Shown here: positions 15,977-25,371 of the stretch, one piece after another | Numbering within the stretch: position 1 is the first letter of the stretch | Layout of the letters: every line of letters starts with the position of its first letter | Source: Gammaproteobacteria bacterium | GTDB taxonomy: Bacteria > Pseudomonadota > Gammaproteobacteria > Pseudomonadales > Pseudohongiellaceae | Assembly: GCA_024639905.1 (NCBI GenBank) | Contig: JAHEGE010000006.1 | Location: 62,001 to 126,000, forward strand | DNA: 64,000 nt | Direction of reading: 5' to 3' | Notes under the pieces: generated by a model | What the model saw: the letters and a program-made list of their open reading frames with translations, nothing else | The model's database searches: none | What the model was told of the DNA's origin: nothing | Made by a program: the position numbers and the translations under genes

Positions 15977-16818
15977 GGCATCATCTCCGGCCTGAGTGAA
16001 TAGAGGTAGGCGACGAGATCGTCGATCTGAGAGTCGCTTAGACTGTTTGCGTAGCTAGGCATCGAGGAGGTTTCGCTGCGGTCGACGCGAACGAGCTGCG
16101 AGCGAGCGAAAGACCACAGCTGAGCTTGTTGGTCCATGATGCGCACTGAGAAGCTGTCTTCGTTCATCCGCAGCCCCGAGTACACTTTGCCGCTTTTGTC
16201 TTCGACGGTCAGCGTCCACCAGCGCGGTGCAACCTCGGCGCTCGGCTCGAGCAGGGCCAGGGTGAGCTCGTCGGGGTTGAGCTGTGTACCGATGCTACTC
16301 AAGTCAGGCCCGAGTCGACCACCTTGCCCTGCCACGACATGACAGCTTAGGCAGTTACCCGCGCCGGCGAACAGCGCAGCCCCTGCTTCAGCAGAGCCCT
16401 CGAGCTGAACATTGGCGGGATCGCTCCCTAGTGATTCGATATAGGCAGCTAACTGCCAGAGTTGTGCGTCTGGCACGTTAGGGTCGACCGCCATCATCGC
16501 CGTGCCGCTTATGCCGCTGCGGAGGATGTTGAAGATGCCGGCGCTGCTGCTCGCGCGTCGAAGCCGTCCCGTGAGGTCCGGAGCGCCGACCTCGTCGTTG
16601 CCCTTGGCGTCGAAACCGTGGCAGCGAGAGCACTGTTTCTCGAAATAATTGCCGCCGGCGCGGACATCAAAAGGAGTGTTGTAAAGATTGCCTGCGTCTT
16701 CGGCTAGGGAGTGCTTCGTGAATAGGCCGATGATAAAGGCAATCGCCAAGAGGCGGTGAGTGGCTAGGCCCAACGCGGTGGTGGGCGATCCTATCGGGAT
16801 TGAACGAAGAAACAGCAT
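15973..16818 (-). CDS. Diheme cytochrome c, electron acceptor of the PQQ dehydrogenase
   Basis: A 281-residue exported protein with two heme motifs, CSRCH (63-67) and CLSCH (156-160). Methionine-containing loops such as GISGTAMMAV and SMPSYANSLS could provide axial ligands. The second half also resembles cytochromes found with membrane-bound sorbosone/glucose-type dehydrogenases (SSIGTQLNPDEL, YSGLRMNEDSF). The 4-nt overlap with the quinoprotein gene makes the pair a likely enzyme-acceptor unit. Confidence 0.9.
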   Translation of the reverse strand: MLFLRSIPIGSPTTALGLATHRLLAIAFIIGLFTKHSLAEDAGNLYNTPFDVRAGGNYFEKQCSRCHGFDAKGNDEVGAPDLTGRLRRASSSAGIFNILRSGISGTAMMAVDPNVPDAQLWQLAAYIESLGSDPANVQLEGSAEAGAALFAGAGNCLSCHVVAGQGGRLGPDLSSIGTQLNPDELTLALLEPSAEVAPRWWTLTVEDKSGKVYSGLRMNEDSFSVRIMDQQAQLWSFARSQLVRVDRSETSSMPSYANSLSDSQIDDLVAYLYSLRPEMMP

Positions 16819-16994
16819 GCTGACTCCGATTTTTTATTATTAATGTCGTTGCAGCATAGCACCGGCGCCCTCGTTGAGGAACTGCCATTGCCGAGCAGTT
16901 ATGACGAAGCTTTTATGACGTCACGCGCGTTTCAGAACGCTCATTACGGCAAGCCCTCGGCGCCGGTGTTAAGCGGGTGGCTTGCCTGGCAGAG

Positions 16995-17639
16995 CTAACG
17001 CTCAGCGAGTGGTTTCTCGCCGGCCCGCAGCGCCATCATCAGAAATCCTGTAAAGGCGGGCGAGTTCGGCGCCAATGAGGGGTGAACAGACTCTCGCATC
17101 ACCTGTATTTGTTTGCGAAATTCTTCATAGAAATCCCAACTCGGTTGAGGCCGATAGTAAAGATTTTCGAGCTCAAATTGCGTGATGATGCCCTTGGCGG
17201 TGGTCGGCTTCACGAAGACTTCAATCTGCGGGTTTGCGTAAACCGGCGCGAGACTTATTATTGACCACTTCGCGAATTTGTACGCGAGCAGCACGCCGAG
17301 AATCTGCTCAAACCCTTTTTGTGCATCGCCATGAAGCTGGGCCTTAAGACCCGCCGTCATGCGGTTCTTCTCCTTCGGCGTCAGGCTTTTGATGAGGTCG
17401 CGGAATTTGGGTTTCTCGAATACAGAGACAAGTGAGGCGCGGCCGACGAGTTTAACCCAGTTCTCGAGCAATTCGTCGGTGTTGCGAAACCGCTTTTTAG
17501 CGAAGTGTTCTACGACGAAATCCTGCATTTTGTCCAGTCGGTGCTTCTTACCAATAGCGACAAGCTCGGGATCGGCGAAGCCGCCGGGGTAGCGGCTAAG
17601 AAACCAGCGTTCGGCCTGTTTGAGTCTCGCTTTGTTCAC
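16995..17639 (-). CDS. Conserved hypothetical protein, about 214 residues
   Basis: A soluble, basic, mostly helical protein starting MNKARLKQAERWFLSRYPGG. Lys/Arg-rich segments (FAKKRFRNTDELLENW, KSLTPKEKNRM) and aromatic patches (ENLYYRPQPSWDFYEEF) stand out. There is no signal peptide and no catalytic motif I recognise. It sits between the cytochrome gene and the DUF2235 gene on the same strand but is separated from the former by about 175 bp, so it is probably an independent unit. Function unknown. Confidence 0.7.
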   Translation of the reverse strand: MNKARLKQAERWFLSRYPGGFADPELVAIGKKHRLDKMQDFVVEHFAKKRFRNTDELLENWVKLVGRASLVSVFEKPKFRDLIKSLTPKEKNRMTAGLKAQLHGDAQKGFEQILGVLLAYKFAKWSIISLAPVYANPQIEVFVKPTTAKGIITQFELENLYYRPQPSWDFYEEFRKQIQVMRESVHPSLAPNSPAFTGFLMMALRAGEKPLAER

Positions 17640-17689
17640 GCTGTGTCCTCATTCTTTCGTGGTCGGCGTACCGGAGATGGGTGCACAGC

Positions 17690-18763
17690 TTACCCTTCTA
17701 TCCCGACTCGCTGCCAGTCGTTGTTCCTGTCTTTTAATAGCGCGTTGAGGGAACGCGCACGTCGCCTATACCCTGCCACGTCTTTTTGCCAGCGCAGTGC
17801 GGCGCTCCGGTGTACCGAACCCTGGACGAGGCGAGTCGCTTTAGGGCGCATGACGAAGAGACCGCTGGCCGAATTGCGGAGGCTCGCAGGCTGTGTGTAG
17901 CGACGCCGCGCATGGCTCTTTAACAGACGTTCGAGTTCGGCTGTGGGGTTTAACGCGAGGCCACAGGACGCCGCCTCGGCTGCCATCCAGGCTAAACTGA
18001 GGTCTGCGAAGCCTGAGTCGGCATGTCCGCCGCCGATGTCGGTGTGGTCGCCGGCAAACCAGACCTGCTTGAGATCGGTGCCGTTGTTGGGCTGTCCGAG
18101 TGCAGGCTGTTGCCACAGCGTGGGCTCGAAGTCGCAGCGACGTTCGTCGAGCGCGAGCGCATGGCGCGCGTGTTTGACGCGACTGCTCAGCGCGGTGTCG
18201 TGAAACAAGAAGCTGCGCTTATCAAGAGAGCCCCAAAAGAGCACGGGAATGCCGAGCGAGCCGACGGTGTCCCAGACGCCAATAAAGTGAATGGGGGTTC
18301 TGTCTGTGTGCGCATAGGCTTGGCGGAATGTTGCGGCTTTCGCCGAATTGGGTGCGCTGGTCTCGCCGCGCTTGCGATAGAGCGCGTAGGCTGCGGGAAT
18401 GCGTCCTGCTTCAGCGGAGCGCAGGATGCCGCTATTGCGTATTAACCCTGCCAATGAGCGCACGGTATAGGCGCCACGGCTAAACCCGAATAGGAAGATC
18501 TCATCGCCTGGGGCATAGTTGTGGACGAGGAATCGGTAGCAGTCTTGAATGTTCTTATCGATGCCGTTGCCGGTGAGCGCAGCGCCTGCGGACAGCGTGT
18601 CGCTGCCAATTCCCCAGTCGTAAAACACGACCTGATCGCAGCAGTGGCCGTCTCGGCTCTGGGTTTGTGAAGCGATTGTTCTGAGCAGGCGGACAACATT
18701 GCTTGGCGTAGAGGTCGTCGGCGCCCCCCAGGTTCCGTCTGCGCACAGGATGATGCGTTTCAT
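17690..18763 (-). CDS. DUF2235-family alpha/beta hydrolase (Tle1-like)
   Basis: The N-terminus MKRIILCADGTWGAP and the nucleophile elbow GFSRG (Ser95) match DUF2235, a phospholipase-like family that includes type VI secretion effectors of the Tle1 group. HFIGVWDTVGSLG and WFAGDHTDIGGGH contain aspartate and histidine positions suitable for the catalytic triad. At 357 residues it is shorter than secreted Tle1 effectors. No VgrG, PAAR, adaptor or immunity gene is adjacent, so a housekeeping lipase role is equally possible. Confidence 0.82.
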   Translation of the reverse strand: MKRIILCADGTWGAPTTSTPSNVVRLLRTIASQTQSRDGHCCDQVVFYDWGIGSDTLSAGAALTGNGIDKNIQDCYRFLVHNYAPGDEIFLFGFSRGAYTVRSLAGLIRNSGILRSAEAGRIPAAYALYRKRGETSAPNSAKAATFRQAYAHTDRTPIHFIGVWDTVGSLGIPVLFWGSLDKRSFLFHDTALSSRVKHARHALALDERRCDFEPTLWQQPALGQPNNGTDLKQVWFAGDHTDIGGGHADSGFADLSLAWMAAEAASCGLALNPTAELERLLKSHARRRYTQPASLRNSASGLFVMRPKATRLVQGSVHRSAALRWQKDVAGYRRRARSLNALLKDRNNDWQRVGIEG

Positions 18764-18800
18764 ATCAGCTCTCCTTCAAATAAAGGACCTGAATTGAGAA

Positions 18801-19289
18801 TCAAACAATATGCCCGATCCATCGCCCCGCGAGCATGACGCCGCACCAGAGCAAGAGTGAGAGCGCGCCGGCGCGGCGCAGTGTTGGCGGCGCAACATCG
18901 GCGCGAAGTAACTTACCGAGGCTGCGATGCAGTACCGCCATGTTAATGCCGGCGAGCAATAAGAGGACTAATTTCCACTGGAACGCAGGATTTACTACAT
19001 GGGATGCGGCGCGGGTAATAAACATGCCAAGCCCTGTAATCGTTGCTACAACGAAGGCAGCCCAGACCCACGGCAAGAGTTCGCGATTCAGTGTGGTGAG
19101 CGGGTAGCGCAATCCAGCGATACCCATCAGGCGAAGATCGATGGTTGCGATAGCGCCCACCACCAAGGCAGCAGCAATCACGTGAATTGACTCGAGGAAG
19201 GGGAACCACGACGTACCGCCTATCTCCCAAGACAGTGGCCAGTTTTCTATGTCGATCCAGAAAGGAGCGTTGAGAAATGCGTCAATCAT
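18801..19289 (-). CDS. Small four-helix membrane protein, paralogue of 19330-19854
   Basis: A 162-residue integral membrane protein with about four transmembrane helices. The segment IHVIAAALVVGAIATIDLRL closely parallels HILGIAAVMGSVVMINLRM in the next gene upstream, and both continue into a leucine/glycine-rich (M/L)G(I/L)A stretch, so the two genes are paralogues. Histidines at helix starts could bind heme, but this is speculative. No known function. Confidence 0.7.
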   Translation of the reverse strand: MIDAFLNAPFWIDIENWPLSWEIGGTSWFPFLESIHVIAAALVVGAIATIDLRLMGIAGLRYPLTTLNRELLPWVWAAFVVATITGLGMFITRAASHVVNPAFQWKLVLLLLAGINMAVLHRSLGKLLRADVAPPTLRRAGALSLLLWCGVMLAGRWIGHIV

Positions 19290-19329
19290 GGCCTTGCTCT
19301 CTAGGGGTGCGGGTTAGATTTGGCTGTCA

Positions 19330-19854
19330 CTAAGCAGGGTAGTACAGGTATTCGGCGTAGGCGATCCAACGGCCTGCCATGGCGGTCATGAGCCACAGGG
19401 CAAGCGAGGCGAGCGCGAGCAGTTTGCCACTAATCGACTGCCACCGTGAGCGCGTCCAAAAACCCTCATGCCTATTGAGACGCCAAATTACAAGGCTCAG
19501 CAGCAAGGCTGGCACTAGGAACGCCAGTTTCCAGAGAAACACCGGATTGTCGAAGTAGCGAAAGGGGCGAGCGAAAAGGAAGAAGCCGCCGGAAACGAGG
19601 TTGCTAGCGAGCGCCCACCACAGCCAAGGAAAGAGTCGGCCGTTCATCTCTGCGAGAGACTGGCTCGGCAGCGCAAGGCCCAGCATTCGTAGGTTAATCA
19701 TGACCACGCTGCCCATCACCGCGGCGATGCCGAGTATGTGCACAGTCTGAATGATCGGCGGGAAACCGGGTACCGTGCGCAGCGTCCAAAGGGCCGCCGC
19801 TTGCAGGGCGCCGCCGTCGATGGCGCCTGCAAGGCCTAGGAAGAAGTCGTTCAC
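19330..19854 (-). CDS. Small membrane protein, paralogue of 18801-19289
   Basis: A 174-residue protein with four or five hydrophobic helices; it shares with its downstream neighbour a His-initiated helix, the DLRL/NLRM motif and LFPWLWWA versus LLPWVWAA. The two genes are 40 bp apart and co-oriented, which points to tandem duplication and a possible heteromeric complex. The start follows the ilvD stop by about 60 bp. Confidence 0.7.
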   Translation of the reverse strand: MNDFFLGLAGAIDGGALQAAALWTLRTVPGFPPIIQTVHILGIAAVMGSVVMINLRMLGLALPSQSLAEMNGRLFPWLWWALASNLVSGGFFLFARPFRYFDNPVFLWKLAFLVPALLLSLVIWRLNRHEGFWTRSRWQSISGKLLALASLALWLMTAMAGRWIAYAEYLYYPA

Positions 19855-19913
19855 CGCTATGCCTCGTTGTTATTAGTAGAATGCTACGGGTAACAGCGTT
19901 ATGTCGTGTGAGC

Positions 19914-21593
19914 TTACAGGTATTTGTCGGTCACCGCGCCTTCGGATGCCGACGCAACAGACGCGGCGTATTTCGCAAGCACGCCGCGTGTGTAGCGCGC
20001 AGCAGGCTTCTGCCATTTGGCCAAGCGTGCGGCGATCTCCTCGTCACTGAGATGCAGCTCGACCGTGTTAGCGTCGGCGTCAATGGAGATCTTGTCGCCA
20101 GTCTCGACGATCGCGATAGGACCACCTTCGCTTGCCTCGGGCGTCACATGGCCTACTACGAAGCCGTGGCTGCCGCCGGAAAAGCGTCCGTCGGTGATTA
20201 ATGCGATCTCTTGGCCAAGTCCCTTGCCCATGATGGCAGAGGTCGGGCTCAGCATCTCGCGCATACCGGGCGCGCCGCGCGGGCCTTCGTAGCGAATGAC
20301 CAGCACGTCGCCTGCGACAACGCTGCCGTCGAGCACGCCGGCGAGGCATTCTTCTTCGGAGTCGTAGACGCGGGCGCTGCCGGTGAACGACACGCCTTCC
20401 TTGCCGGTAATCTTAGCGACTGCACCGCCAGGAGCCAGATTCCCCTTGAGCACACAGAGGTGGCTGTCTTTCTTAATGGGGGCGTCGAAAGGACGAATAA
20501 TATCCTGGCCGTCAGGGTAGGGCGCCACGTTGGCGAGATTTTCGGCGAGTGTCTTGCCTGTGACGGTCATGCAGCTGCCGTCGAGCATGCCTGCGTCGAG
20601 CATCGTCTTCATTAGCGGTTGAATACCGCCGATTTTGATGAGCTCCGACATCAGGTATTTGCCGCTGGGTTTGAGATCGGCAACCATCGGTGTGACTTTG
20701 CCCAGGCGCGTGAAGTCGTCGAGTTCGAGTTCGACGCCCATCGTGAAGGCCATTGCGATCAGGTGAAGCACTGCGTTAGTTGAGCCACCTAGGGCGATGA
20801 CGACTTTGATTGCATTCTCGAAGGCGGCTCGGGTCATGATGTCTGACGGCTTAATGTCATGTTCGATGAGGTGCATGATGGCCTTGCCCGCATCTAGGCA
20901 GTCCTGCTCTTTTTCTTTCGATATGGCGTCCTGTGCAGACGAATTCGGCAGGCTCATGCCCATCGCCTCGATAGCAGACGCCATGGTGTTGGCGGTGTAC
21001 ATGCCGCCGCATGAACCGGGACCAGGGATTGCCGTGTCTTCGATATTCTTGAGTTCGATGTCGGAGACCGTTCCTGCGGCGTGACCGCCAACGGCTTCGA
21101 ATACCGACACGACATTGGTGTGGTTGGGGCCGGGCTGAATCGTGCCGCCGTAAACGAAGATAGAGGGTCGGTTGAGGCGTGACATGCCCATAAGCAGTCC
21201 CGGCATGTTTTTGTCGCAGCCGCCGATGGTGATAATGCCGTCGTGACCCATGCAGCCCGAGACAGTCTCGACGCTGTCGGCGATAACTTCGCGCGAGACT
21301 AACGAGTATTTCATGCCCTCGGTGCCCATCGAGATGCCGTCTGAAATAGTAGGGGCGCTGTAGATGATGCCTTTGCCGCCAGCGGCATTGGCCGCCTTAT
21401 TGACATCTTCGGCGAGTTTATTGATGTGCATATTGCAGGGCGTCACCATGCTCCAGGTCGAACAAACACCGATTTGCGGTTTCTTGAAGTCGTCATCGCT
21501 AAAGCCCACGGCGCGCAGCATCGCGCGGCTCGGTGCGGCTTCGACGCCATCGACAACGAGTTTAGAAAATTTGCGGGTGTCATTCTTGCTCAT
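19914..21593 (-). CDS. ilvD: Dihydroxy-acid dehydratase
   Basis: Catalyses the dehydration of 2,3-dihydroxy-3-methylvalerate/isovalerate in isoleucine and valine synthesis. The 559-residue protein has iron-sulfur cysteines in TPCNMH (Cys53), GGCDKNMPG (Cys125) and [12 protein letters not shown] (Cys194), and the C-terminal [19 protein letters not shown]. Length and the [11 protein letters not shown] motif fit the group that carries a 2Fe-2S cluster, rather than the longer 4Fe-4S enterobacterial form. No other ilv gene is adjacent. The 246-bp region upstream separates it from the divergent Ada-AlkA gene. Confidence 0.96.
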   Translation of the reverse strand: MSKNDTRKFSKLVVDGVEAAPSRAMLRAVGFSDDDFKKPQIGVCSTWSMVTPCNMHINKLAEDVNKAANAAGGKGIIYSAPTISDGISMGTEGMKYSLVSREVIADSVETVSGCMGHDGIITIGGCDKNMPGLLMGMSRLNRPSIFVYGGTIQPGPNHTNVVSVFEAVGGHAAGTVSDIELKNIEDTAIPGPGSCGGMYTANTMASAIEAMGMSLPNSSAQDAISKEKEQDCLDAGKAIMHLIEHDIKPSDIMTRAAFENAIKVVIALGGSTNAVLHLIAMAFTMGVELELDDFTRLGKVTPMVADLKPSGKYLMSELIKIGGIQPLMKTMLDAGMLDGSCMTVTGKTLAENLANVAPYPDGQDIIRPFDAPIKKDSHLCVLKGNLAPGGAVAKITGKEGVSFTGSARVYDSEEECLAGVLDGSVVAGDVLVIRYEGPRGAPGMREMLSPTSAIMGKGLGQEIALITDGRFSGGSHGFVVGHVTPEASEGGPIAIVETGDKISIDADANTVELHLSDEEIAARLAKWQKPAARYTRGVLAKYAASVASASEGAVTDKYL

Positions 21594-21839
21594 AGCGGGG
21601 CTCTCTGCTGGTTGCTGATGTGCGGTGCACTGATCTGGGTTGTCCGGCGATGTGTGCGTCTGCGGCTAAAGGCAAAGCGATCGCGAGAATCGATGGGCAA
21701 GTAATATACACCAGCGCAGCGGGGGGTGCATGCCCTTTGGTTTCGGTCTTTATAAGGAGTCCGATAACGGCTAGTTATCAACGAGGGCATCCTCTATCCT
21801 ATCGCTCCACACGAGATCGATTTTTGGAGAGACGTACAC

Positions 21840-23468
21840 ATGCGCCCTCAACCACTCGCCGAAGGCGCTACGCTGTTGGATAGCTCGGTTTACGAGCAGG
21901 CACGGCAGACTCGTGACGCGCGCTACGATGGGCGTTTCTTCGTCGGCGTAGTAACGACTGGCATTTACTGTCGGCCCGTCTGTCCGGTGCGCGTGCCTAA
22001 ACAGGAGAATGTGCGGCTCTATCGTTCTGCCGCTTCGGCCGCGAGTGCGGGTTTTCGTCCCTGTCTTCGCTGTCGGCCGGAGTCTTCGCCGGGCACGCCG
22101 GCGTGGAGCAGTGGTTCGTGGAAGGTTACGCGCGCATTGGAGTTGATAGAGCGTGGTTTTCTCGACGAGGCAACGCTCGCTGCGCTCGCAGCGCAGCTAA
22201 CAATAGGTGAGCGTCAGCTCGGGCGGCTGTTTCAGGAGCACGTAGGTGCCGCGCCGAGCGAGGTGGCACAGACGCGGCGGCTGCATTTCGCGAAAAAGCT
22301 GATCGATGAGACTACGTTACCGCTTACCGAGGTCTGTTTCGCTGCGGGTTTCGGCAGCGTTAGACGGTTTAACGCGGTAGTGAAAGACACCTACAACAAG
22401 AGCCCGCGGGAGCTGCGTTTAGCGAGTTCGCGCAGCGCTCTGTCAGCCTCTCGTAGCGACTCGTTTGCGAACTCCGTGACAAACTCTGTTAACAACGCGG
22501 GGCAGAGGTCAGCGGGTGTGCCCATAACTCTGAGGCTAAGCTACCGTCCTCCCTTTGACTGGCGCGCCTTGCTGGCGTTTCTCGCGTATCGCGCGATTCC
22601 AGGAGTGGAAAGCGTTGGCGAGCAAAGTTACGCGCGCAGTTTTTGTCTTTTCGCCGAGACTGAATCAATGCAGCTAGCGCGCGATTATCAACACCAGCCG
22701 GTCGCTCAGGGGCATTTTATCGCGCATTTCTGCCCTGCTTCTCCTTCTGTGACTCTCACTGTTTGGATAGATAATACGGCTGCTTTGCAGCGCGTCGTGG
22801 AACGCGTGCGAGCGATATTTGATTTGCGCGCCGACAGCGCTGCGATCGATGCTGCCTTGGCGAAAGATCCCCAGCTTGCGCCGCTCGTTAGTGCATTTGC
22901 TGGCACGCGGGTGCCGGGATGCTGGAGCGGATTCGAGGTTGCGGTACGCGCAATACTCGGCCAGCAGGTAACAGTTAAGGCTGCGTCGACTTTGGTGGCT
23001 CGCGTCGCGCAGCGTCATGGTACGAGCTACGACTGTGATACGCCTGGGATTGACTATTTTTTTCCCGAGCCAGCAACGCTTGCGCGAGCAAGCCTCGACG
23101 GCTTGGGTATCGTACAGGCCCGTATTCAAGCGATTACAGAAGTGGCACAGCGGGTTGTGAGCGGATCGATAAAGCTCACGCCGAGTGCGTCTCTTACCGA
23201 TTTTGTGAAATCGTTCTGCGAGATCAAGGGCATCGGCGAGTGGACTGCGCACTATGTGGCCATGCGCGCGCTCTCAGACCCCAATGCCTTCCCGCATTCC
23301 GATCTTATTCTGCTGCGCGCGGCGGCGGGCGAGGGTGCGGCGTTGAAACCGAAACAGCTGCTACAGCGTGCCGCGGCATGGCAGCCGTGGCGTGCTTATA
23401 CGGTACTATTGCTGTGGCGCAGCTATGCAGATAAACAGAATAGAACCCCGACAGCGCTCAAGAAATGA
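21840..23468 (+). CDS. Ada-type regulator fused to AlkA-like DNA-3-methyladenine glycosylase
   Basis: Three modules are visible in 542 residues. The Ada zinc domain (about 15-85) has Cys44, Cys48, Cys75 and Cys78, of which one accepts methyl groups from phosphotriesters. An AraC-type helix-turn-helix (about 95-190; LAAQLTIGERQLGRLFQEH) follows. The AlkA part (about 230-530) has the helix-hairpin-helix EIKGIGEWTAHY and catalytic Asp488 in HSDLILL. The protein should sense alkylation damage, activate its own regulon and excise alkylated bases. It is followed 19 bp later by ogt. GGAGAGAC lies upstream of the ATG. Confidence 0.93.
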   Translation: MRPQPLAEGATLLDSSVYEQARQTRDARYDGRFFVGVVTTGIYCRPVCPVRVPKQENVRLYRSAASAASAGFRPCLRCRPESSPGTPAWSSGSWKVTRALELIERGFLDEATLAALAAQLTIGERQLGRLFQEHVGAAPSEVAQTRRLHFAKKLIDETTLPLTEVCFAAGFGSVRRFNAVVKDTYNKSPRELRLASSRSALSASRSDSFANSVTNSVNNAGQRSAGVPITLRLSYRPPFDWRALLAFLAYRAIPGVESVGEQSYARSFCLFAETESMQLARDYQHQPVAQGHFIAHFCPASPSVTLTVWIDNTAALQRVVERVRAIFDLRADSAAIDAALAKDPQLAPLVSAFAGTRVPGCWSGFEVAVRAILGQQVTVKAASTLVARVAQRHGTSYDCDTPGIDYFFPEPATLARASLDGLGIVQARIQAITEVAQRVVSGSIKLTPSASLTDFVKSFCEIKGIGEWTAHYVAMRALSDPNAFPHSDLILLRAAAGEGAALKPKQLLQRAAAWQPWRAYTVLLLWRSYADKQNRTPTALKK

Positions 23469-23487
23469 GTCGACAAAGGAAAACGCA

Positions 23488-23997
23488 ATGAGACCGCAAC
23501 CAAACGGGCAATTCTACAGCTATCTCGAAACGCCGATAGGCACTTTGCTGCTCGCCGGCGATGGAGAGGCTTTGAGTTTACTTGGCTTCCCTGAGGGGAA
23601 GATGCGACGCCGACACGAGAGCGGTTGGCACCGCGATGATGATGTGTTCTCGGTGGCGCGGCAGCAGCTCAGCGAGTATTTTGCCGGCGAGCGTGAGGTG
23701 TTCGATGTGAAACTAGCGCCGCAGGGTACCGAGTTTCAGCTCGCCGTATGGCAGGCGCTACGCAAGATTCCTTACGGTGAAACCTGGAGCTATGGCGAGC
23801 TAGCGGCGTCTATAGGTAAGCCGACAGCGTCGCGTGCGGTAGGTGCAGCGAATGGGACGAATCCGATTCCCGTGATTATTCCCTGCCACCGAGTAATCGG
23901 CGCAAGTGGCAAGCTTACAGGGTTCGGCGGCGGTTTAGAGACGAAGGAGCGATTGTTAGAAATAGAGACGAATCGTCGCGCGCCAGGTTTGTTCTGA
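23488..23997 (+). CDS. ogt: Methylated-DNA-[protein]-cysteine S-methyltransferase
   Basis: A suicide repair protein that removes alkyl groups from O6-alkylguanine. The acceptor cysteine lies in IIPCHRV (Cys133), with the helix-turn-helix SYGELAASIGKPTASRAVG just before. ATG 23488 has AAAGGA about 8 nt upstream and gives a 169-residue protein of normal length; the frame continues further upstream but only by overlapping the Ada-AlkA gene. It is co-transcribed with Ada-AlkA as an alkylation-repair operon. Confidence 0.95.
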   Translation: MRPQPNGQFYSYLETPIGTLLLAGDGEALSLLGFPEGKMRRRHESGWHRDDDVFSVARQQLSEYFAGEREVFDVKLAPQGTEFQLAVWQALRKIPYGETWSYGELAASIGKPTASRAVGAANGTNPIPVIIPCHRVIGASGKLTGFGGGLETKERLLEIETNRRAPGLF

Positions 23998-24138
23998 GAA
24001 GAGGAACTCAGGTGCGCTGGCGATGTCGAAAGACCGAGGCTAGTGTCCGCAGTGCGAGTTTGTCGCTAGCCAGATAGAGTAAAGCCGGGCAGTAAAGAAA
24101 TACTGAAAGGAGGTGCTGGGATCGACAGGGGGGCGCTA

Positions 24139-25143
24139 ATGTCTTTCGACTCGCTCGAAGAGAGCTCGTTGCGCGAGCCCGTATTGGGTGAAAGCCAAGG
24201 GCTCTTCGAAGAAGAAGCGCAGCCCGAAGGCCGCGCGGCCTATGAATCGCACTTCGCGAGATTCGAGAAAAAAGCTGTTCTTTCCGTTGCTCTAAGTGCC
24301 GCTCTGCACACTGTCGCATTGGCCACGCTGTGGTTTGCCGGATCTAGCCTAATCGTGCCAGTTCAGCCGCCGGTTGCAGTGCCCGCGGTGCTAAAAATTG
24401 GGCTACAAGCCAATAATCCTTATGTTCCCCTTGCGCCAAGCGATGCGTCCGCCCAGTCACCGTCTCAAGCACAGCGACAAGAGCCGTTTCAGGAACCGGT
24501 GAAAGATTTAGCAGAAGAGCCTGAGAGTGCGTTGCCACGGGAGTCAGCCGCGGTGGCGGTTGAGCGCGATAGCCTGCGTTCGGAGCCTGCTACTTCGGCG
24601 TCAGTACCTCCCACAGTGTTGCTCGCACGGGATCCAAAACCAAAAGGACTTGTAGCGCCCAGTACTGAGGCGATAAATAGTGCGTTGTCACGTGTCAATG
24701 CACAGGACCTAGAGCGGCGAGGACAGGTGGCCTGCACGGCGCAGCAGGAACTATCTGAGCTTTTTGACTGCGCACAGAGTGAAGAGTCAGCGGAGCGCGA
24801 AGCCGCGTACTCAGCGCTGTCTAAAAACTCGACCTACGACTCATTCGTGCGAGTACGCCAAGTCAACCGGAGTGAGCGCGCGGTGCAACAAATAGCGTCT
24901 GAAGCCGGTCGTGTTGGTGAGGCGCTAGAAGCCTCGTCATTGCCCGCGGGCACTAGCGCGTATTTGCTAGAGGAAGTGCAGGCGGCTATCTCGCTCGGTT
25001 CATCGAGCGAAAATAGGACGTTGAAACAGATGAACAGGGTTGTGGATAAGAGTGCAGCGAGCGCGATGGCCGACAGGATTTTGAATGACCCGTGGCTGCA
25101 AAATGTGGCGCGAGAGAGCCGCGCGCGTCGAGTGGTAGACTGA
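24139..25143 (+). CDS. Protein with TonB-like membrane anchor and unknown C-terminal region
   Basis: A 334-residue protein with an acidic cytoplasmic start, a basic flank RFEKK and one transmembrane helix (about 46-76). The helix contains S-x3-H (Ser53, His57), the pattern by which TonB and related proteins contact the ExbB/ExbD motor, and is followed by a short strand-like segment AVLKIGLQ. Unlike TonB, the C-terminal half has no recognisable TonB_C domain; it is Glu/Ala/Ser-rich and probably helical, with two cysteines (VACTAQQELSELFDCAQ). It follows ogt by about 140 bp. Function unknown. Confidence 0.65.
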   Translation: MSFDSLEESSLREPVLGESQGLFEEEAQPEGRAAYESHFARFEKKAVLSVALSAALHTVALATLWFAGSSLIVPVQPPVAVPAVLKIGLQANNPYVPLAPSDASAQSPSQAQRQEPFQEPVKDLAEEPESALPRESAAVAVERDSLRSEPATSASVPPTVLLARDPKPKGLVAPSTEAINSALSRVNAQDLERRGQVACTAQQELSELFDCAQSEESAEREAAYSALSKNSTYDSFVRVRQVNRSERAVQQIASEAGRVGEALEASSLPAGTSAYLLEEVQAAISLGSSSENRTLKQMNRVVDKSAASAMADRILNDPWLQNVARESRARRVVD

Positions 25144-25371
25144 TTCTTTTGCATTCTGTAGGCTGCACAGGCTGTAGACTCAAGCCGCAGTGTTTTGGGT
25201 CAAGTGATAGTCGAGTCATCAATCGAGTCACCAGTTAAGTTTTCGGAGAGAGTTCAATGAAGTTTTTCCTCTAGCGTTTTCGTGCAAGCACAAGGTTAGC
25301 GGCAAACTGCGCTCACCAGTGTACGCTCTAATCGCGTTTGTAGAGCGCGAGTGTTTATCGAGGAAAAATCC

